Source: Bacteroidota bacterium (GTDB lineage Bacteria; Bacteroidota; Bacteroidia; Bacteroidales; DTGW01). From it: a stretch of DNA of 64,000 nt. Positions within the stretch are counted from its first letter, which is position 1. Each line of letters begins with the position of its first letter. Shown here one piece after another: positions 1 to 10,150 of the stretch. The notes under the pieces were generated by a model that saw only the letters and a program-made list of their open reading frames with translations, did no database searches and had not been told where the DNA came from. The stretch spans positions 62,001-126,000 of the forward strand of contig JAKPQD010000143.1 in the NCBI GenBank assembly GCA_029572965.1. Direction: 5' to 3'. The position numbers were made by a program, and so were the translations under genes.

Positions 1-102
1 CTTTTTTTTCAATACCGCGTTTGATTCTCAATGCTTTCGATATGTGCAAAAAAGTGTTCGAAAATTTTTGCTTAAAAATTTTTCTTGTTTTTTTTCTGAG
101 TA

Positions 103-133
103 TTTGCAGAAATAAAAAAGATTATTACTTTTG
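103..133 (+). promoter_or_regulatory. Bacteroidota-type promoter of the tRNA pair
   Basis: TTTG at 103-106 and TACTTTTG at 126-133 are separated by 19 bp. This matches the Bacteroidota primary sigma consensus (TTTG, about 19 bp, TAnnTTTG). It lies about 45 bp upstream of tRNA-Gly and reads toward it. Confidence 0.75.
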
Positions 134-179
134 CACCACCATTAATACTAACAACAATGGTGTAAGTGGTAAAATTTAT

Positions 180-252
180 GCGGGAATAGCTCAGTTGGTA
201 GAGCACAACCTTGCCAAGGTTGGGGTCGCGGGTCCGAGTCCCGTTTCCCGCT
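180..252 (+). tRNA. tRNA-Gly(GCC)
   Basis: Full cloverleaf. The acceptor arms GCGGGAA (180-186) and TTCCCGC (245-251) pair perfectly. The anticodon stem CAACC/GGTTG encloses loop TTGCCAA, with anticodon GCC at 213-215. The T-arm contains GGTCCGAGTCC. No CCA is encoded. A hairpin and T-run follow at once, so it is probably cotranscribed with, or terminated just before, tRNA-Leu. Confidence 0.97.
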
Positions 253-256
253 CAGA

Positions 257-281
257 AATCCCGATTATCGGGATTTTTTTT
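257..281 (+). terminator. Rho-independent terminator after tRNA-Gly
   Basis: Inverted repeat AATCCCGA/TCGGGATT with a 3-base loop, followed by a T-run. The same TCCCGA...TCGGGA hairpin core recurs at 14136 and inside nifK near 55185. Confidence 0.8.
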
Positions 282-328
282 CATAAAGGCTGTGCTAAGG
301 CTTAGTCTTTTAAGTTCATTTAAAGGTT

Positions 329-414
329 GCCCGAATGGTGGAATAGGTAGACACGCAGGACTTAAAATCCTGTGGGCAGAAATGTCCGTGCCGGTTCGAT
401 TCCGGCTTCGGGTA
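329..414 (+). tRNA. tRNA-Leu(UAA)
   Basis: Class II tRNA of 86 nt. Acceptor arms are GCCCGAA (329-335) and TTCGGGT (407-413, one G-U pair), with discriminator A414. The anticodon stem CAGGA/TCCTG encloses loop CTTAAAA, with anticodon TAA at 363-365. The long variable arm follows. CCA is not encoded. Confidence 0.97.
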
Positions 415-419
415 CGTAC

Positions 420-453
420 AAGCCCTTGTAACAAAAGTTGCAAGGGCTTTTTT
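420..453 (+). terminator. Rho-independent terminator after tRNA-Leu
   Basis: AGCCCTTG and CAAGGGCT form a strong stem followed by a T-run, directly after tRNA-Leu. The bases from here to 580 show no further gene. Confidence 0.85.
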
Positions 454-580
454 ATTCAGAGATAGCCATTCATTAGGCTCGACAGTGTCTTTTATTCCTG
501 TTGGTTTTTAACTTAAAGGGTTGTATGTGAATTAGAAATGTGCAGATATTCAAAACCTGCGCCATAAAGTGCCTATTGGG

Positions 581-1448
581 TTAATTATTCTTAATGCGTA
601 TATAAAAACGACTATTGCTGCCCAATTTCAAAAACCGGTTATAAATTTTCCCAAATAGCGTTTGTGCAATTATATCTTTGCGGCTATAAGTATAATAACT
701 CAAAATTTCAAAACCATTTTTTTCTAAAAACCATTTCATGCTTTTTACAGTTGGTTCATATAAATGGTCTGGTGTTTTACTTTTTTCGTGCTTCCATTGG
801 TGATTCTTCAATTTCAATTTTACCAACAGAAGTTTTATTTTACCCGTTAATGAGTATTTGTTTGGGATGTTTATAACAGCTACTCCGTCTTCCGATAATA
901 AGTCTTTGATTTTTAACAACCAGTTTTGTGGGTCCGGGATGTGCTCAATGACATGACTAAGATGAATAACATGAGAATTTTTCATCAAAAGTTAATGAAG
1001 TAAAATTATCACGAAAAACTTTAAGATTTAGTTTATTCTCAACAAAAGAGGCCATTTTCTCTGATACTTCCACACCATAACAGTGCTTGAAATATTTTTT
1101 TGCTGAAAATAGATAATCACCCATACAAGCCCCAACGTCTAAAACAGAATTGGGTGATTTTATAAAACTTAAGGTTTCTGAAATTTCTTTATCCCAGTTC
1201 TTTGTAAGCCTGTCTGAATACTCATAGGTGATATGGTTGAAATCATTATATTTTGCATAAGCATCTTCTAAAAATTTTCCATCATATTTTGGCCTTGGGG
1301 AAAAATAAACAACACCACAAATTTTACATTTGAGATTATTGTATTGTAATTCATTACCAAATCTTTCATATACAAAACTATTATTTGAACCACAAAATGG
1401 ACAATTCACGCTTTCCCATGCGTGAGGTACATAATTTTTATTTTTCAT
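581..1448 (-). pseudogene. SAM-dependent methyltransferase, broken by one frameshift
   Basis: Two overlapping reading frames on the minus strand together make one class I methyltransferase (Methyltransf_23 type). The N-terminal part (1448-957) starts with a zinc-ribbon-like CPFCG...CKICG pair and carries the SAM motif VLDVGACMGD. The C-terminal part (988-581) begins in the middle of the usual VIHLSHVIEHIPDP motif. The frames join around 975-990 in GATGAAAAATTC, where removing one A of the A5 run restores a continuous protein of about 287 residues. Such enzymes often lie in surface-polysaccharide loci, but no neighbour supports that here. The break may be a genuine mutation or a homopolymer error in the assembly. 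Confidence 0.75.
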
Positions 1449-1548
1449 CTTTTGATAAAATTATTTATAGTTTCTAATGCACAAATATATAATAACCTTA
1501 AATAAAATCGCAGACTCGCTTAATGAAAAGAAGAAAATATAAGCAATT

Positions 1549-1564
1549 TCGCTAACGTTAGCGA
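1549..1564. repeat. Perfect 16-bp palindrome
   Basis: TCGCTAACGTTAGCGA is fully self-complementary. It lies in the gap between the broken methyltransferase and the NUDIX regulator. There is no T-run, so it does not look like a terminator. It could be an operator or a repeat fragment. Confidence 0.5.
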
Positions 1565-1680
1565 GTGGTCTCATTTATTATTCTCCAAAATTGCCTTATT
1601 CATGATTTGTGTATTTCGTCAACTAAGCTTACAAGCGTTGTTGAGGGCTGTTGTAGAGCTGGATAATTTATCGGAAGTAG

Positions 1681-2439
1681 CTACAACATTAAGTCATAGT
1701 TGTTTTTTCGTACCTGCTGGTATATTTTTCTATCGAAGTAGTAAAGTTGGGCAGGTTTGTGCAGCACGCTTTGTTGTTTCTCGTTCAGAGGCACTATGAA
1801 TGGCATTTTTAAAAGCTTACGCCTGAAATTGCGTTTGTCAAAATTACGGCCAAGGATGGTTTCGTAAATTTTTTGCATCAGGCCAAGAGAAAATTTTTCA
1901 GGCAAAAGCTCAAATACCAAAGGGTTGTATTTTACGCCATCACGCAGAAAAGCTAAGGCTTCATCCAGTATGAAATGGTGGTCATAAGCCATTTCTTTAG
2001 GAAGGTCGTTAATTGGGTACCAACCCGGGTTATACATTTGATGGTGTTCTTTCTGGTGCTGAATAGGCCACTCGTACTTGTTGGCATCTACAAGCGAATA
2101 AAACACTATAGACACTACACGTTGGTATGGATCTTGCCCGATGGTTCTTAACCAAAGCACATCCCTGTCTTGACGGTTAAGCCTGTCAAGTGCCCCAAAG
2201 GTCCTGAATTGGTGCAGTTCAATATTGTCAATACCTGTAAATTCGAAGAGCACCCTTTTAGCAGCCGAATTAATATCTTCGTCAAAATTGACATGGCTCC
2301 CCGGCAGGATTTTGTCAGTGAATATTATTTTCCCTGAAGCAGGCTCAGTCATAATCCTATCGAGCATAAGGACATTAAGTTTTTCGAAATCGTAACCGAA
2401 AATGACACAATTGACTGAAACAAAATCCTGAAAATCCAT
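1681..2439 (-). CDS. NUDIX-fold transcriptional regulator (NrtR/AraR-like)
   Basis: 252 residues. Residues 1-150 resemble a NUDIX domain (VNCVIFGYD..., GSHVNFDEDINSAAKRVL), and the C-terminal ~80 residues look like the winged helix of NrtR/AraR-type regulators. The NUDIX box GX5EX7REUXEEXGU is degraded: the RE pair reads KR at residues 61-62 and one of the two metal-binding glutamates is F65. Hydrolysis is therefore unlikely, and ligand-sensing DNA binding is the better guess. In Bacteroidota this family controls sugar or NAD genes. The ligand is not visible here because no catabolic operon is adjacent. It has its own -7 box upstream. Confidence 0.75.
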   Translation of the reverse strand: MDFQDFVSVNCVIFGYDFEKLNVLMLDRIMTEPASGKIIFTDKILPGSHVNFDEDINSAAKRVLFEFTGIDNIELHQFRTFGALDRLNRQDRDVLWLRTIGQDPYQRVVSIVFYSLVDANKYEWPIQHQKEHHQMYNPGWYPINDLPKEMAYDHHFILDEALAFLRDGVKYNPLVFELLPEKFSLGLMQKIYETILGRNFDKRNFRRKLLKMPFIVPLNEKQQSVLHKPAQLYYFDRKIYQQVRKNNYDLML

Positions 2440-2467
2440 TTCTGTGTATAATTCTTTGGTTTTTGTA

Positions 2468-2498
2468 CAAATATAGGCCAGACGGTTTTTATAAACAA
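2468..2498 (-). promoter_or_regulatory. Promoter of the NUDIX regulator
   Basis: On the minus strand TTG (2498-2496), 20 bp, then TATATTTG (2475-2468), about 30 bp ahead of the ATG. This matches the Bacteroidota consensus. Confidence 0.6.
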
Positions 2499-2501
2499 CT
2501 T

Positions 2502-3596
2502 TTATTCGTTTATTAAAGAATATTTTTGGTCACGCAGTTGAGGTGTAAAACGTGCATCAATGATGGTGTTTTTCATACTTTCAGAATCAAGCCAGTGAGT
2601 TGCCCCGGCGGCTGATACCACGTTTTCTTCAATCATAATGGAGCCCATGTCGTTTGCCCCTGCATGTAAAGCCAGTTGGGCTGTACCTTTGCCAACAGTA
2701 AGCCATGAGGCCTGAATGTTGGTAATATTGGTAAGCATGATGCGGCTTATTGCTATCATTCGCAAGTATTCGCTACAATCGGTGAAATTGTTTATGCCCA
2801 TTTTTTTCTGCAATACTGTGCCATCATCCTGAAAAGGCCATGCAATGAATGCCGTGAAGCCATAAGTTCCTTCGGGTTTTTTTGCCTGGGTTTCGCGAAG
2901 CTTGACCATGTGTTCCATTCGCTCTTCAATGGTTTCAATATGTCCAAACATCATAGTTGCAGAGGTGACAAGGTTTAGTTTATGTGCTTCGTGCATAACA
3001 TCGAGCCATTCCTGACTTGAACATTTTCCGGGAGAAATGGCTTTACGCACACGGTCAACAAGTATCTCGGCTCCGGCACCTGGCAAGCTTTCCAGCCCGG
3101 AGGTTTTCAATTCTGTTAAAACATCACTATAGCTCATTTTTCCCATCTTTGAGATGTGTACAATCTCAGCAGGCCCTAAAGCATGGAGTTTTATCATGGG
3201 GTACATGCTTTTCAGTGCAGAAAAAAGCTCTTTGTAATATGTCAGTCCAAGCTTAGGGTGCAACCCACCTTGCAAGAGCAATTGATATCCGCCTAAAGCC
3301 ATCATTGACTCTATCTTTTCACGATATTGTTCCAAAGTAGTTATGTAACTTTCGGGATGCCCGGGTATGCGGTGAAAATTGCAAAATTTACAACGTGCAA
3401 CACAAACATTGGTGATATTTACATTACGGTCTATCATCCAAGTCACGATGTTTCCTGGTACATGCTTTTGTCTTAATTGAAACCCAATATGCATAAGATC
3501 TTCCATAGGAGCATTTCTGAAAAGATAAGCTCCTTCGTCAATAGATAGAGGCTCTAGTTGTAATGCTTTGTTATATAAATAGTTTAAATTCATCAT
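2502..3596 (-). CDS. mqnC: Cyclic dehypoxanthine futalosine synthase (menaquinone, futalosine route)
   Basis: 364-residue radical SAM enzyme. The CX3CX2C cluster motif is CVARCKFC at residues 65-72, preceded by DRNVNITN. Further family blocks are GGYQLLLQGGLHP, SLPGAGAEIL, TSATMMFGH and GANDMGSIMIEENV, which fit MqnC rather than MqnE. It closes the spiro ring of cyclic dehypoxanthinyl futalosine on the path to menaquinone, so this organism should use the futalosine pathway. It is the last gene of a minus-strand run (methyltransferase, thiamine-binding-like protein, mqnC). The two adjacent Met codons at the start leave a one-codon ambiguity. Confidence 0.9.
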   Translation of the reverse strand: MMNLNYLYNKALQLEPLSIDEGAYLFRNAPMEDLMHIGFQLRQKHVPGNIVTWMIDRNVNITNVCVARCKFCNFHRIPGHPESYITTLEQYREKIESMMALGGYQLLLQGGLHPKLGLTYYKELFSALKSMYPMIKLHALGPAEIVHISKMGKMSYSDVLTELKTSGLESLPGAGAEILVDRVRKAISPGKCSSQEWLDVMHEAHKLNLVTSATMMFGHIETIEERMEHMVKLRETQAKKPEGTYGFTAFIAWPFQDDGTVLQKKMGINNFTDCSEYLRMIAISRIMLTNITNIQASWLTVGKGTAQLALHAGANDMGSIMIEENVVSAAGATHWLDSESMKNTIIDARFTPQLRDQKYSLINE

Positions 3597-3653
3597 AGGT
3601 ATTTCATTGTTTAAACAAAAGAATCTTGCTTATGTTAAGTTTTACATCAAAGT

Positions 3654-3911
3654 TTAGTTTATTGTGCAGTTGTCACAGCAGTTTGAAATAGTAATATTAA
3701 AAACAGATGGGTATTTCTGTATGAACGGAAATATAACATTTTGCAATGCATTGAAAACAATATGATAATCGCCTGCCAACACTGTGCTCATGGCATTAGT
3801 GGTTATATTGATGTTTTCAGTTTTGTTCAGTTCCAATAAAAACAATTCAATTACCTCGTTGAAATTGCTGCATAATGGCAAATAGCTTATTTGGACTTGA
3901 ATGTTTATCAT
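3654..3911 (-). CDS. Thiamine-binding-like protein (MTH1187/YqgV family)
   Basis: 85 residues. The opening strand INIQVQISYLPL and the block TTNAMSTVLAGDYHIVFNAL match the MTH1187/YqgV (UPF0045) fold, a small ferredoxin-like domain that binds thiamine or related ligands in characterised relatives. An unusual C-terminus, NCCDNC, could bind a metal. It starts 6 bp after the preceding methyltransferase stop, so the two are probably one transcript. Confidence 0.6.
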   Translation of the reverse strand: MINIQVQISYLPLCSNFNEVIELFLLELNKTENINITTNAMSTVLAGDYHIVFNALQNVIFPFIQKYPSVFNITISNCCDNCTIN

Positions 3912-3917
3912 ATTTCC

Positions 3918-4574
3918 TTATTTAGTGGCTTTTACAACTATAAATACACCATGTATATCTTTATTGACAATGGTATCAGGGACTAATTCAAATGAATCCG
4001 TTAGCATTACACAGTCTTCTATAAAAGTATTGCTAAACTTTTTTAAGAGTTCGACTAAATCCTTTTTTGAAAAGAAGCGGGCGTGCTTAAAAATAGGGTC
4101 GTTATCTTTTGTTTTTCCAAGAACCGATTCGCTATTCAGACAGCCAAGTATTAATAAGCCATTTTTTTTTAATACCCTGAACATTTCATCAATAGCATTT
4201 TTGGCGTTTTGAGTAAATTCGAGCATTGTAACGGATACTACTACGTCATAACTGTTGTCATGGAAAGGTAGGTTCATGGCATCGCCTTTAATAAAAGTAG
4301 CATGGCTGATATTTTTGGCAAGGGCAATATCAAGCATTGCATCTGAGATGTCAAGGGCTGTTACACTAAAACCAAGATTTGCAAAAGCCTTGGTCCAATG
4401 TCCTGTGCCACATCCAACTTCTAAAAAGGTTGATTTGACTGGTATGTTTTGAAGATGCTTTAGTATGGCGGCTTTTTCTATTTCGTCTATTTTTTTACCT
4501 TGCCCGGTCTGATAATAGGCATCATACTCATTGGCAATCTCGTTGTTTTCAAATACATTCATCGTATAAACCAC
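3918..4574 (-). CDS. Class I SAM-dependent methyltransferase (UbiE/Methyltransf_11 type)
   Basis: 218 residues. SAM-binding motif I is TFLEVGCGTGHWTKAF near residue 50, motif II acidic residue is in TALDISDAML, and motif III is SYDVVVSVTMLEFT. The substrate cannot be read from sequence. The UbiE-like fold beside mqnC could suggest quinone methylation, but the pairing with an MTH1187-type gene is also common near metalloid-type methyltransferases. A second in-frame ATG lies 12 bp downstream (4562), and neither start has a visible ribosome-binding site. Confidence 0.75.
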   Translation of the reverse strand: MVYTMNVFENNEIANEYDAYYQTGQGKKIDEIEKAAILKHLQNIPVKSTFLEVGCGTGHWTKAFANLGFSVTALDISDAMLDIALAKNISHATFIKGDAMNLPFHDNSYDVVVSVTMLEFTQNAKNAIDEMFRVLKKNGLLILGCLNSESVLGKTKDNDPIFKHARFFSKKDLVELLKKFSNTFIEDCVMLTDSFELVPDTIVNKDIHGVFIVVKATK

Positions 4575-4675
4575 TAATATAAAAACAAAAGGTAAAAATA
4601 GGTCATTTCAATAAAAGCTTGCATGGTGTACAAAAAGAAACGCTTTATATTTTTAAAATGCAAAGCTTTGGTAAT

Positions 4676-4711
4676 AAACAAAAAACGGCCACTCATTTGA
4701 GCAGCCGTTTT
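4676..4711 (-). terminator. Terminator of the atpDC operon
   Basis: On the minus strand AAAACGGC...GCCGTTTT forms a stem, extended inside by GCTCA/TGAGT, and then runs into a T-rich tract. It lies 19 bp past the atpC stop. Confidence 0.8.
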
Positions 4712-4729
4712 CCTTTTTTTTGTAAAAGT

Positions 4730-4972
4730 TTATACTGTAGCCAGCACCACTACTTTATTATTTTTCACCTCAACCACTCCCTGGCGGATATCAAAAAAGC
4801 TTTTTTGGTCGTCATTGGTCACTATTTTTATTTTGCCCGAAGACAAAGTAGAAACAATGGCTGCGTGGTTGCGCAATATCTCAAAAGGCCCTTTGGTGCC
4901 CGGGACTTGAATGAGTTTTATATTCCCGCTAAATAGCTTTTTCTCAGGTGTTATAATATCTAAGTGCATCAT
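4730..4972 (-). CDS. atpC: F1 ATP synthase epsilon subunit
   Basis: 80 residues covering only the N-terminal beta-sandwich (MHLDIITPEKKLFSGNIKLI, GPFEILRNHAAIVSTL). The C-terminal helical hairpin of longer epsilon subunits, which inhibits ATP hydrolysis, is absent. This short form is usual in Bacteroidota. It lies 17 bp after atpD. The remaining F1Fo genes are not in the window, consistent with the split atp loci common in this phylum. Confidence 0.93.
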   Translation of the reverse strand: MMHLDIITPEKKLFSGNIKLIQVPGTKGPFEILRNHAAIVSTLSSGKIKIVTNDDQKSFFDIRQGVVEVKNNKVVVLATV

Positions 4973-4989
4973 AGCTTATCAATTATCAA

Positions 4990-6510
<1,521 letters not shown>

Positions 6511-6520
6511 TTAGGTGATA

Positions 6521-6528
6521 CAAAGTTA
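6521..6528 (-). promoter_or_regulatory. -7 box upstream of atpD
   Basis: TAACTTTG on the minus strand, 23 bp before the atpD ATG, fits TAnnTTTG. No clear -33 TTG lies at the expected distance. Confidence 0.5.
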
Positions 6529-6627
6529 TAATTATTTGTTGTTTGTCATATTTTTTTGAAGTTATTTTTTTACTTCTTCGATATTTTCTTTTAAATATAA
6601 AATACTAATATTTAACCGTCATTTTTA

Positions 6628-6654
6628 TTGAATCACTTTTAATTGCTATCTTTG
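6628..6654 (+). promoter_or_regulatory. Promoter of pepA
   Basis: TATCTTTG at 6647-6654 fits the -7 consensus. TTG at 6628-6630 is upstream with a 16-bp spacer, shorter than ideal. The ATG follows 25 bp later. Confidence 0.55.
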
Positions 6655-6679
6655 CCGAATACCAGCAACATTAGTTTTC

Positions 6680-8125
6680 ATGAAGAATATTGCATTATCC
6701 AAAACAAACAGCATAGACAACAACCTGAGTATAGTGGTTATTGGGAAAAAATCTGAACCCCTGGATTTAGTTTTTTTAAGTGAAGCTGAAAAAAATTATT
6801 TAAAGCAAAAAGAGGAAGCCGGAAGTTCTTTTATAGTGATTAACCAGTATATCAGGTTGGTCATTGTAGCTCGTATAGACACCTCAAAAGCTGTTTTTGA
6901 GCAGCTTGAGGAAGCCCGGGGAATGGGCAACAGGGCTCAGGCTGAGCTTATTGAAGGCAAGTATAATCAGGCTTTGATATATCATTTATTTGATGAAAAA
7001 GAGACCCTGCTTGCATTGGCTGAGGGCTTTTTGCTTGGAGCTTATCGTTTTTCTAAGTATTTTACAAAAGAAAGTGCTAAAGAGCAGAGTGTAGAACAAT
7101 TATTCGTGTACAGCCAGTGTGTTCGAGAAAAAGAATTGACAGAACTGTCCAATATTGTTGATGCGGTATATGTCGCACGAGATATGGTAAATGAGCCTGT
7201 TTCTGAGCTTAATGCTGAAAAATTGGCTCAAACTATTGAAGAACATTGCACTTCGGCAGGTTGCAAGGTTGAGATATTGGATAAAGCTAAAATAGAAGCG
7301 TTGAAAATGGGAGGACTTTTAGCAGTAAATAAAGGTTCCATTGATCCGCCTTCATTTACTATTGTAGAATGGAAACCTGATAATGCTGTCAATACTCAAC
7401 CTATTGTTTTAGTAGGCAAAGGAATTGTTTATGATACCGGAGGCCTAAGTTTAAAGCCAACTGGTGACAGTATGGATTATATGAAGAGCGATATGTCTGG
7501 GGCTGCCATTGTTGCAGGTGTGATGAAGGCTGCTGCTGCCAACAAACTTCCGTTATATTTGGTGGCTTTAGCCCCTGCTACTGACAATAGGCCTTCTGGA
7601 AACGCTTATGCCCCGGGCGATGTAGTGACTATCAGTAATGGGACTACTGTTGAAGTGCTTAATAGTGATGCCGAAGGACGTATGATACTGGCAGATGCCC
7701 TTGTTTTTGCTAAAAAATATAACCCGCAACTGGTAATAGACCTGGCTACGCTAACAGGCGCAGCGTCTGTGGCTATTGGGCCTTATGCTTTGGTAGCTAT
7801 GGGAACAGCTTCAGAAGAGGTGAAGAGACGACTTAATGAGAGTGCATTTCGTGTTTTTGAGCGTATGGTTGAGTTCCCGTTATGGGCTGAATATGGAGAG
7901 CTTATAAAATCGGATATTGCTGATTTGAAAAACGTAGGAGGCAAATATGCCGGGGCAATTACTGCAGGCAAGTTCCTTGAACATTTTACAGACTACCCCT
8001 GGATGCACTTTGATATTGCCGGGGTTGCTTTTAATAAAAGTAAAGACAGCTATAGGGTTAAAGGGGGCACCGGCTTTGGGTTAAGGCTGCTGTATGATTT
8101 TCTGAAAAAAGAAGCGGCTAAATAA
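6680..8125 (+). CDS. pepA: Leucyl aminopeptidase, family M17
   Basis: 481 residues. The C-terminal catalytic domain has the metal/lysine block VGKGIVYDTGGLSLKP and the M17 signature NSDAEGRMILADAL, which carries ligand Asp and Glu and the catalytic Arg. The block LATLTGAASVAIG follows. The N-terminal ~170 residues form the divergent oligomerisation domain. It is a cytosolic hexameric exopeptidase releasing N-terminal Leu and other residues. Its 3' end overlaps convergent murI by 8 bp. Confidence 0.93.
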   Translation: MKNIALSKTNSIDNNLSIVVIGKKSEPLDLVFLSEAEKNYLKQKEEAGSSFIVINQYIRLVIVARIDTSKAVFEQLEEARGMGNRAQAELIEGKYNQALIYHLFDEKETLLALAEGFLLGAYRFSKYFTKESAKEQSVEQLFVYSQCVREKELTELSNIVDAVYVARDMVNEPVSELNAEKLAQTIEEHCTSAGCKVEILDKAKIEALKMGGLLAVNKGSIDPPSFTIVEWKPDNAVNTQPIVLVGKGIVYDTGGLSLKPTGDSMDYMKSDMSGAAIVAGVMKAAAANKLPLYLVALAPATDNRPSGNAYAPGDVVTISNGTTVEVLNSDAEGRMILADALVFAKKYNPQLVIDLATLTGAASVAIGPYALVAMGTASEEVKRRLNESAFRVFERMVEFPLWAEYGELIKSDIADLKNVGGKYAGAITAGKFLEHFTDYPWMHFDIAGVAFNKSKDSYRVKGGTGFGLRLLYDFLKKEAAK

Positions 8126-8963
8126 AATATTTGAGCTTTTCCGGTTTTTCTAAAGATATTTGCTTTCCTTCGATAGGACTACCATACAAATCAGAGGCCA
8201 GTCGGTTAAATATGTCCGCAGATTCGGTAGTACAGAAGTAACGTTTGCCAGTTTTAGTAACTTTTTCGTCCATTTCGGGATGGTTTTGAAGGTATTTGCT
8301 CAGGCTTTCGGCCACAATGTTGCCTTGCGAAACAATTTTTACTCCCTCAGGAGTATATTTTGATATTTTCGAAAACAGCAGAGGGTAGTGTGTACAGCCT
8401 AAAACAAATGTATCAACCTTGTTATTCCTGGACATCAGGGCATCAATATGTTTTTTTATAAAAAAATCGGCTCCCGGGCTGTCATATTCGCCGTTTTCGA
8501 CCAACGGGACCCACAAAGGGCAAGCTTCTTGCTCAACTTTCACATTGGGAAAAAATTTTTCAATTTCTATGGGGTACGAGTTGGACGAAACTGTGCCAGA
8601 AGTTGCAAAAATGGCTATATTGTTGGTTTTTGAAAAGTTCCCGATGCACTCTGTTACCGGGCGGATAATGCCAAGCACTCTTTTGTTTGGGGCAATTTTT
8701 GGCAGGTCGTTTTGCTGGATAGTGCGCAATGCCTTGGCTGAAGCTGTATTGCAGGCCAAAATAACCAAATGGCAATCTTGTGCAAAAAGCCATTTTACTG
8801 CTTCAAGTGTGTATCGGTAAACGGTTTCAAACGAGCGCGAACCGTAAGGAGAACGGGCATTATCACCAACATAAATATAATCGTACTGAGGTAGTTTTTT
8901 TACTATCTCTTGCATGATGGTCAGTCCGCCATACCCTGAGTCAAAAATGCCAATAGGTTGCAT
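8118..8963 (-). CDS. murI: Glutamate racemase
   Basis: 281 residues. The start IGIFDSGYGGLT carries the conserved Asp8-Ser9. The two catalytic cysteines are C71 in LACNTASA and C190 in LGCTHYPL. It converts L-Glu to D-Glu for peptidoglycan. It is the last gene of the bamA/skp block order seen throughout Bacteroidota, but a terminator at 8983-9016 separates it from skp, so it probably has its own promoter. Confidence 0.95.
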   Translation of the reverse strand: MQPIGIFDSGYGGLTIMQEIVKKLPQYDYIYVGDNARSPYGSRSFETVYRYTLEAVKWLFAQDCHLVILACNTASAKALRTIQQNDLPKIAPNKRVLGIIRPVTECIGNFSKTNNIAIFATSGTVSSNSYPIEIEKFFPNVKVEQEACPLWVPLVENGEYDSPGADFFIKKHIDALMSRNNKVDTFVLGCTHYPLLFSKISKYTPEGVKIVSQGNIVAESLSKYLQNHPEMDEKVTKTGKRYFCTTESADIFNRLASDLYGSPIEGKQISLEKPEKLKYFI

Positions 8964-8982
8964 ACTGGTGCTTATAAAAACA

Positions 8983-9016
8983 AAACTGTCACCTGGTATC
9001 CACCCGATGACAGTTT
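8983..9016 (-). terminator. Terminator after the skp pair
   Basis: AAACTGTCA (8983-8991) pairs with TGACAGTTT (9008-9016). On the minus strand the stem is followed by TTTTGTTTTT. It sits between the second skp gene and murI. Confidence 0.65.
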
Positions 9017-9036
9017 AAAAGTATAAAGTTTTTTTG

Positions 9037-9546
9037 TTATTTCAAACCAAGTTTGGCTTTTACTAAAGGCAGAATATCGGTACTGTTTTCTGCATGGTAA
9101 ATGATTAAGCCACCTGCCAAATCAAATATATAAGTAAACCCATTTTCTTTACTAACATCAGCAATAGCTTTATTGGCTTTGTCAAGAATAGGTTTGTAAA
9201 GTCCACTTCTTTGTTTTTGCAAGTCTTGTTCTGCATTTTGTGAAAATGTCTGGATTCTTTGGTTTAATTCTTGAAGTTCATTTTCTTTAGTTTGCTTAAT
9301 CAGATCTGAATAAGTATCCCTTTTGCTTAGGTAATCCTGATATTTATTGTTCAATTCTACCTGCATGGTTTCTAATTGACTTTGCAAGTCTTTTGTCAGT
9401 TTTTCAATTTTCTTTTGAGCGCTATCGCTTTCAGGCATAGCTTCAATCAATTCCTGTGAATTGATGTGTCCCAATTTGATAGCTGTCTGAGCTCCGGCAG
9501 TTGATATAAATGCAGCTGCAAATAAGATGACAAGGTATTTTCTCAT
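9037..9546 (-). CDS. OmpH/Skp-family periplasmic chaperone (second copy)
   Basis: 169 residues. A signal peptide (MRKYLVILFAAAFISTAGAQ) precedes an Skp-like body that begins IKLGHINSQELIEAMPE. The centre is a long charged coiled coil (residues about 40-115), the tentacle that holds unfolded outer-membrane proteins. It ends in the IIYH...DILP strand typical of the family. It is tandem with a diverged paralogue 41 bp upstream, and both follow bamA, the machine they serve. Confidence 0.9.
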   Translation of the reverse strand: MRKYLVILFAAAFISTAGAQTAIKLGHINSQELIEAMPESDSAQKKIEKLTKDLQSQLETMQVELNNKYQDYLSKRDTYSDLIKQTKENELQELNQRIQTFSQNAEQDLQKQRSGLYKPILDKANKAIADVSKENGFTYIFDLAGGLIIYHAENSTDILPLVKAKLGLK

Positions 9547-9587
9547 GTTTATGTTTGTATTTTTGTTATTTCCGCAAATGTAACCAA

Positions 9588-10100
9588 TTAATTTTTATAT
9601 CCCAATTTTTGCAAAATAGCATCGCTTTTGTCCATTTTTGGGTCAGTATAAAGCATTGAAGCCCCGGCAGAGCTGTCAAATATCACTGCATAACCTCCGT
9701 CAACAGCAAATTCCCTGATGGCCTTGGCAATTTCATCTTGTATAGGTTTGATAAGCTCTTCACGTTTCTTGAACAAAGCGCCGTCTTGTCCGAAGTATTT
9801 TTTTTGCAGGTCTTTAGCTTCTTTTTCTTTTGCCATGATTTCTTCTTCGCGGCGTTTTTTCATTTCTTCGGTCAGGAGTACTTTTTCAGCCTGATAGTTT
9901 TTGTACATTTTATCAATTTCAGCAAAAGCAGCTTCTACTTCTTTTTGCCAGTTTTCCGATAATTTATCTAACTGGTCCTGGGCAGTTTTGTAACTGGCAA
10001 TGTTACTTAAAATATATTCGGTATCAACGAATGCAAATTTTTGGCTAAACCCTAAAGCTGGTATAGCTGTTAATGCAAGAAGGATGATTAATTTTTTCAT
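9588..10100 (-). CDS. OmpH/Skp-family periplasmic chaperone (first copy)
   Basis: 170 residues. Signal peptide MKKLIILLALTAIPALGFSQ, then KFAFVDTEYILSNIASY, a Lys/Glu-rich coiled coil at about 40-115, and the terminal ITFDSS/ILQKLGY-like strand. It probably escorts outer-membrane proteins to BamA, encoded 50 bp upstream. The paralogous pair is standard for Bacteroidota, and the second copy differs throughout, so this is not a recent duplication. Confidence 0.9.
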   Translation of the reverse strand: MKKLIILLALTAIPALGFSQKFAFVDTEYILSNIASYKTAQDQLDKLSENWQKEVEAAFAEIDKMYKNYQAEKVLLTEEMKKRREEEIMAKEKEAKDLQKKYFGQDGALFKKREELIKPIQDEIAKAIREFAVDGGYAVIFDSSAGASMLYTDPKMDKSDAILQKLGYKN

Positions 10101-10150
10101 TTGTCGAATATTTTAAATGAGTAACTTATAAATTTATAATTCATCAACTG

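Noticed and set aside
252-443. 63-codon minus-strand open frame across the tRNAs
   Set aside because: It is antisense to tRNA-Leu and the tRNA-Gly terminator and is a shadow of structured RNA genes.
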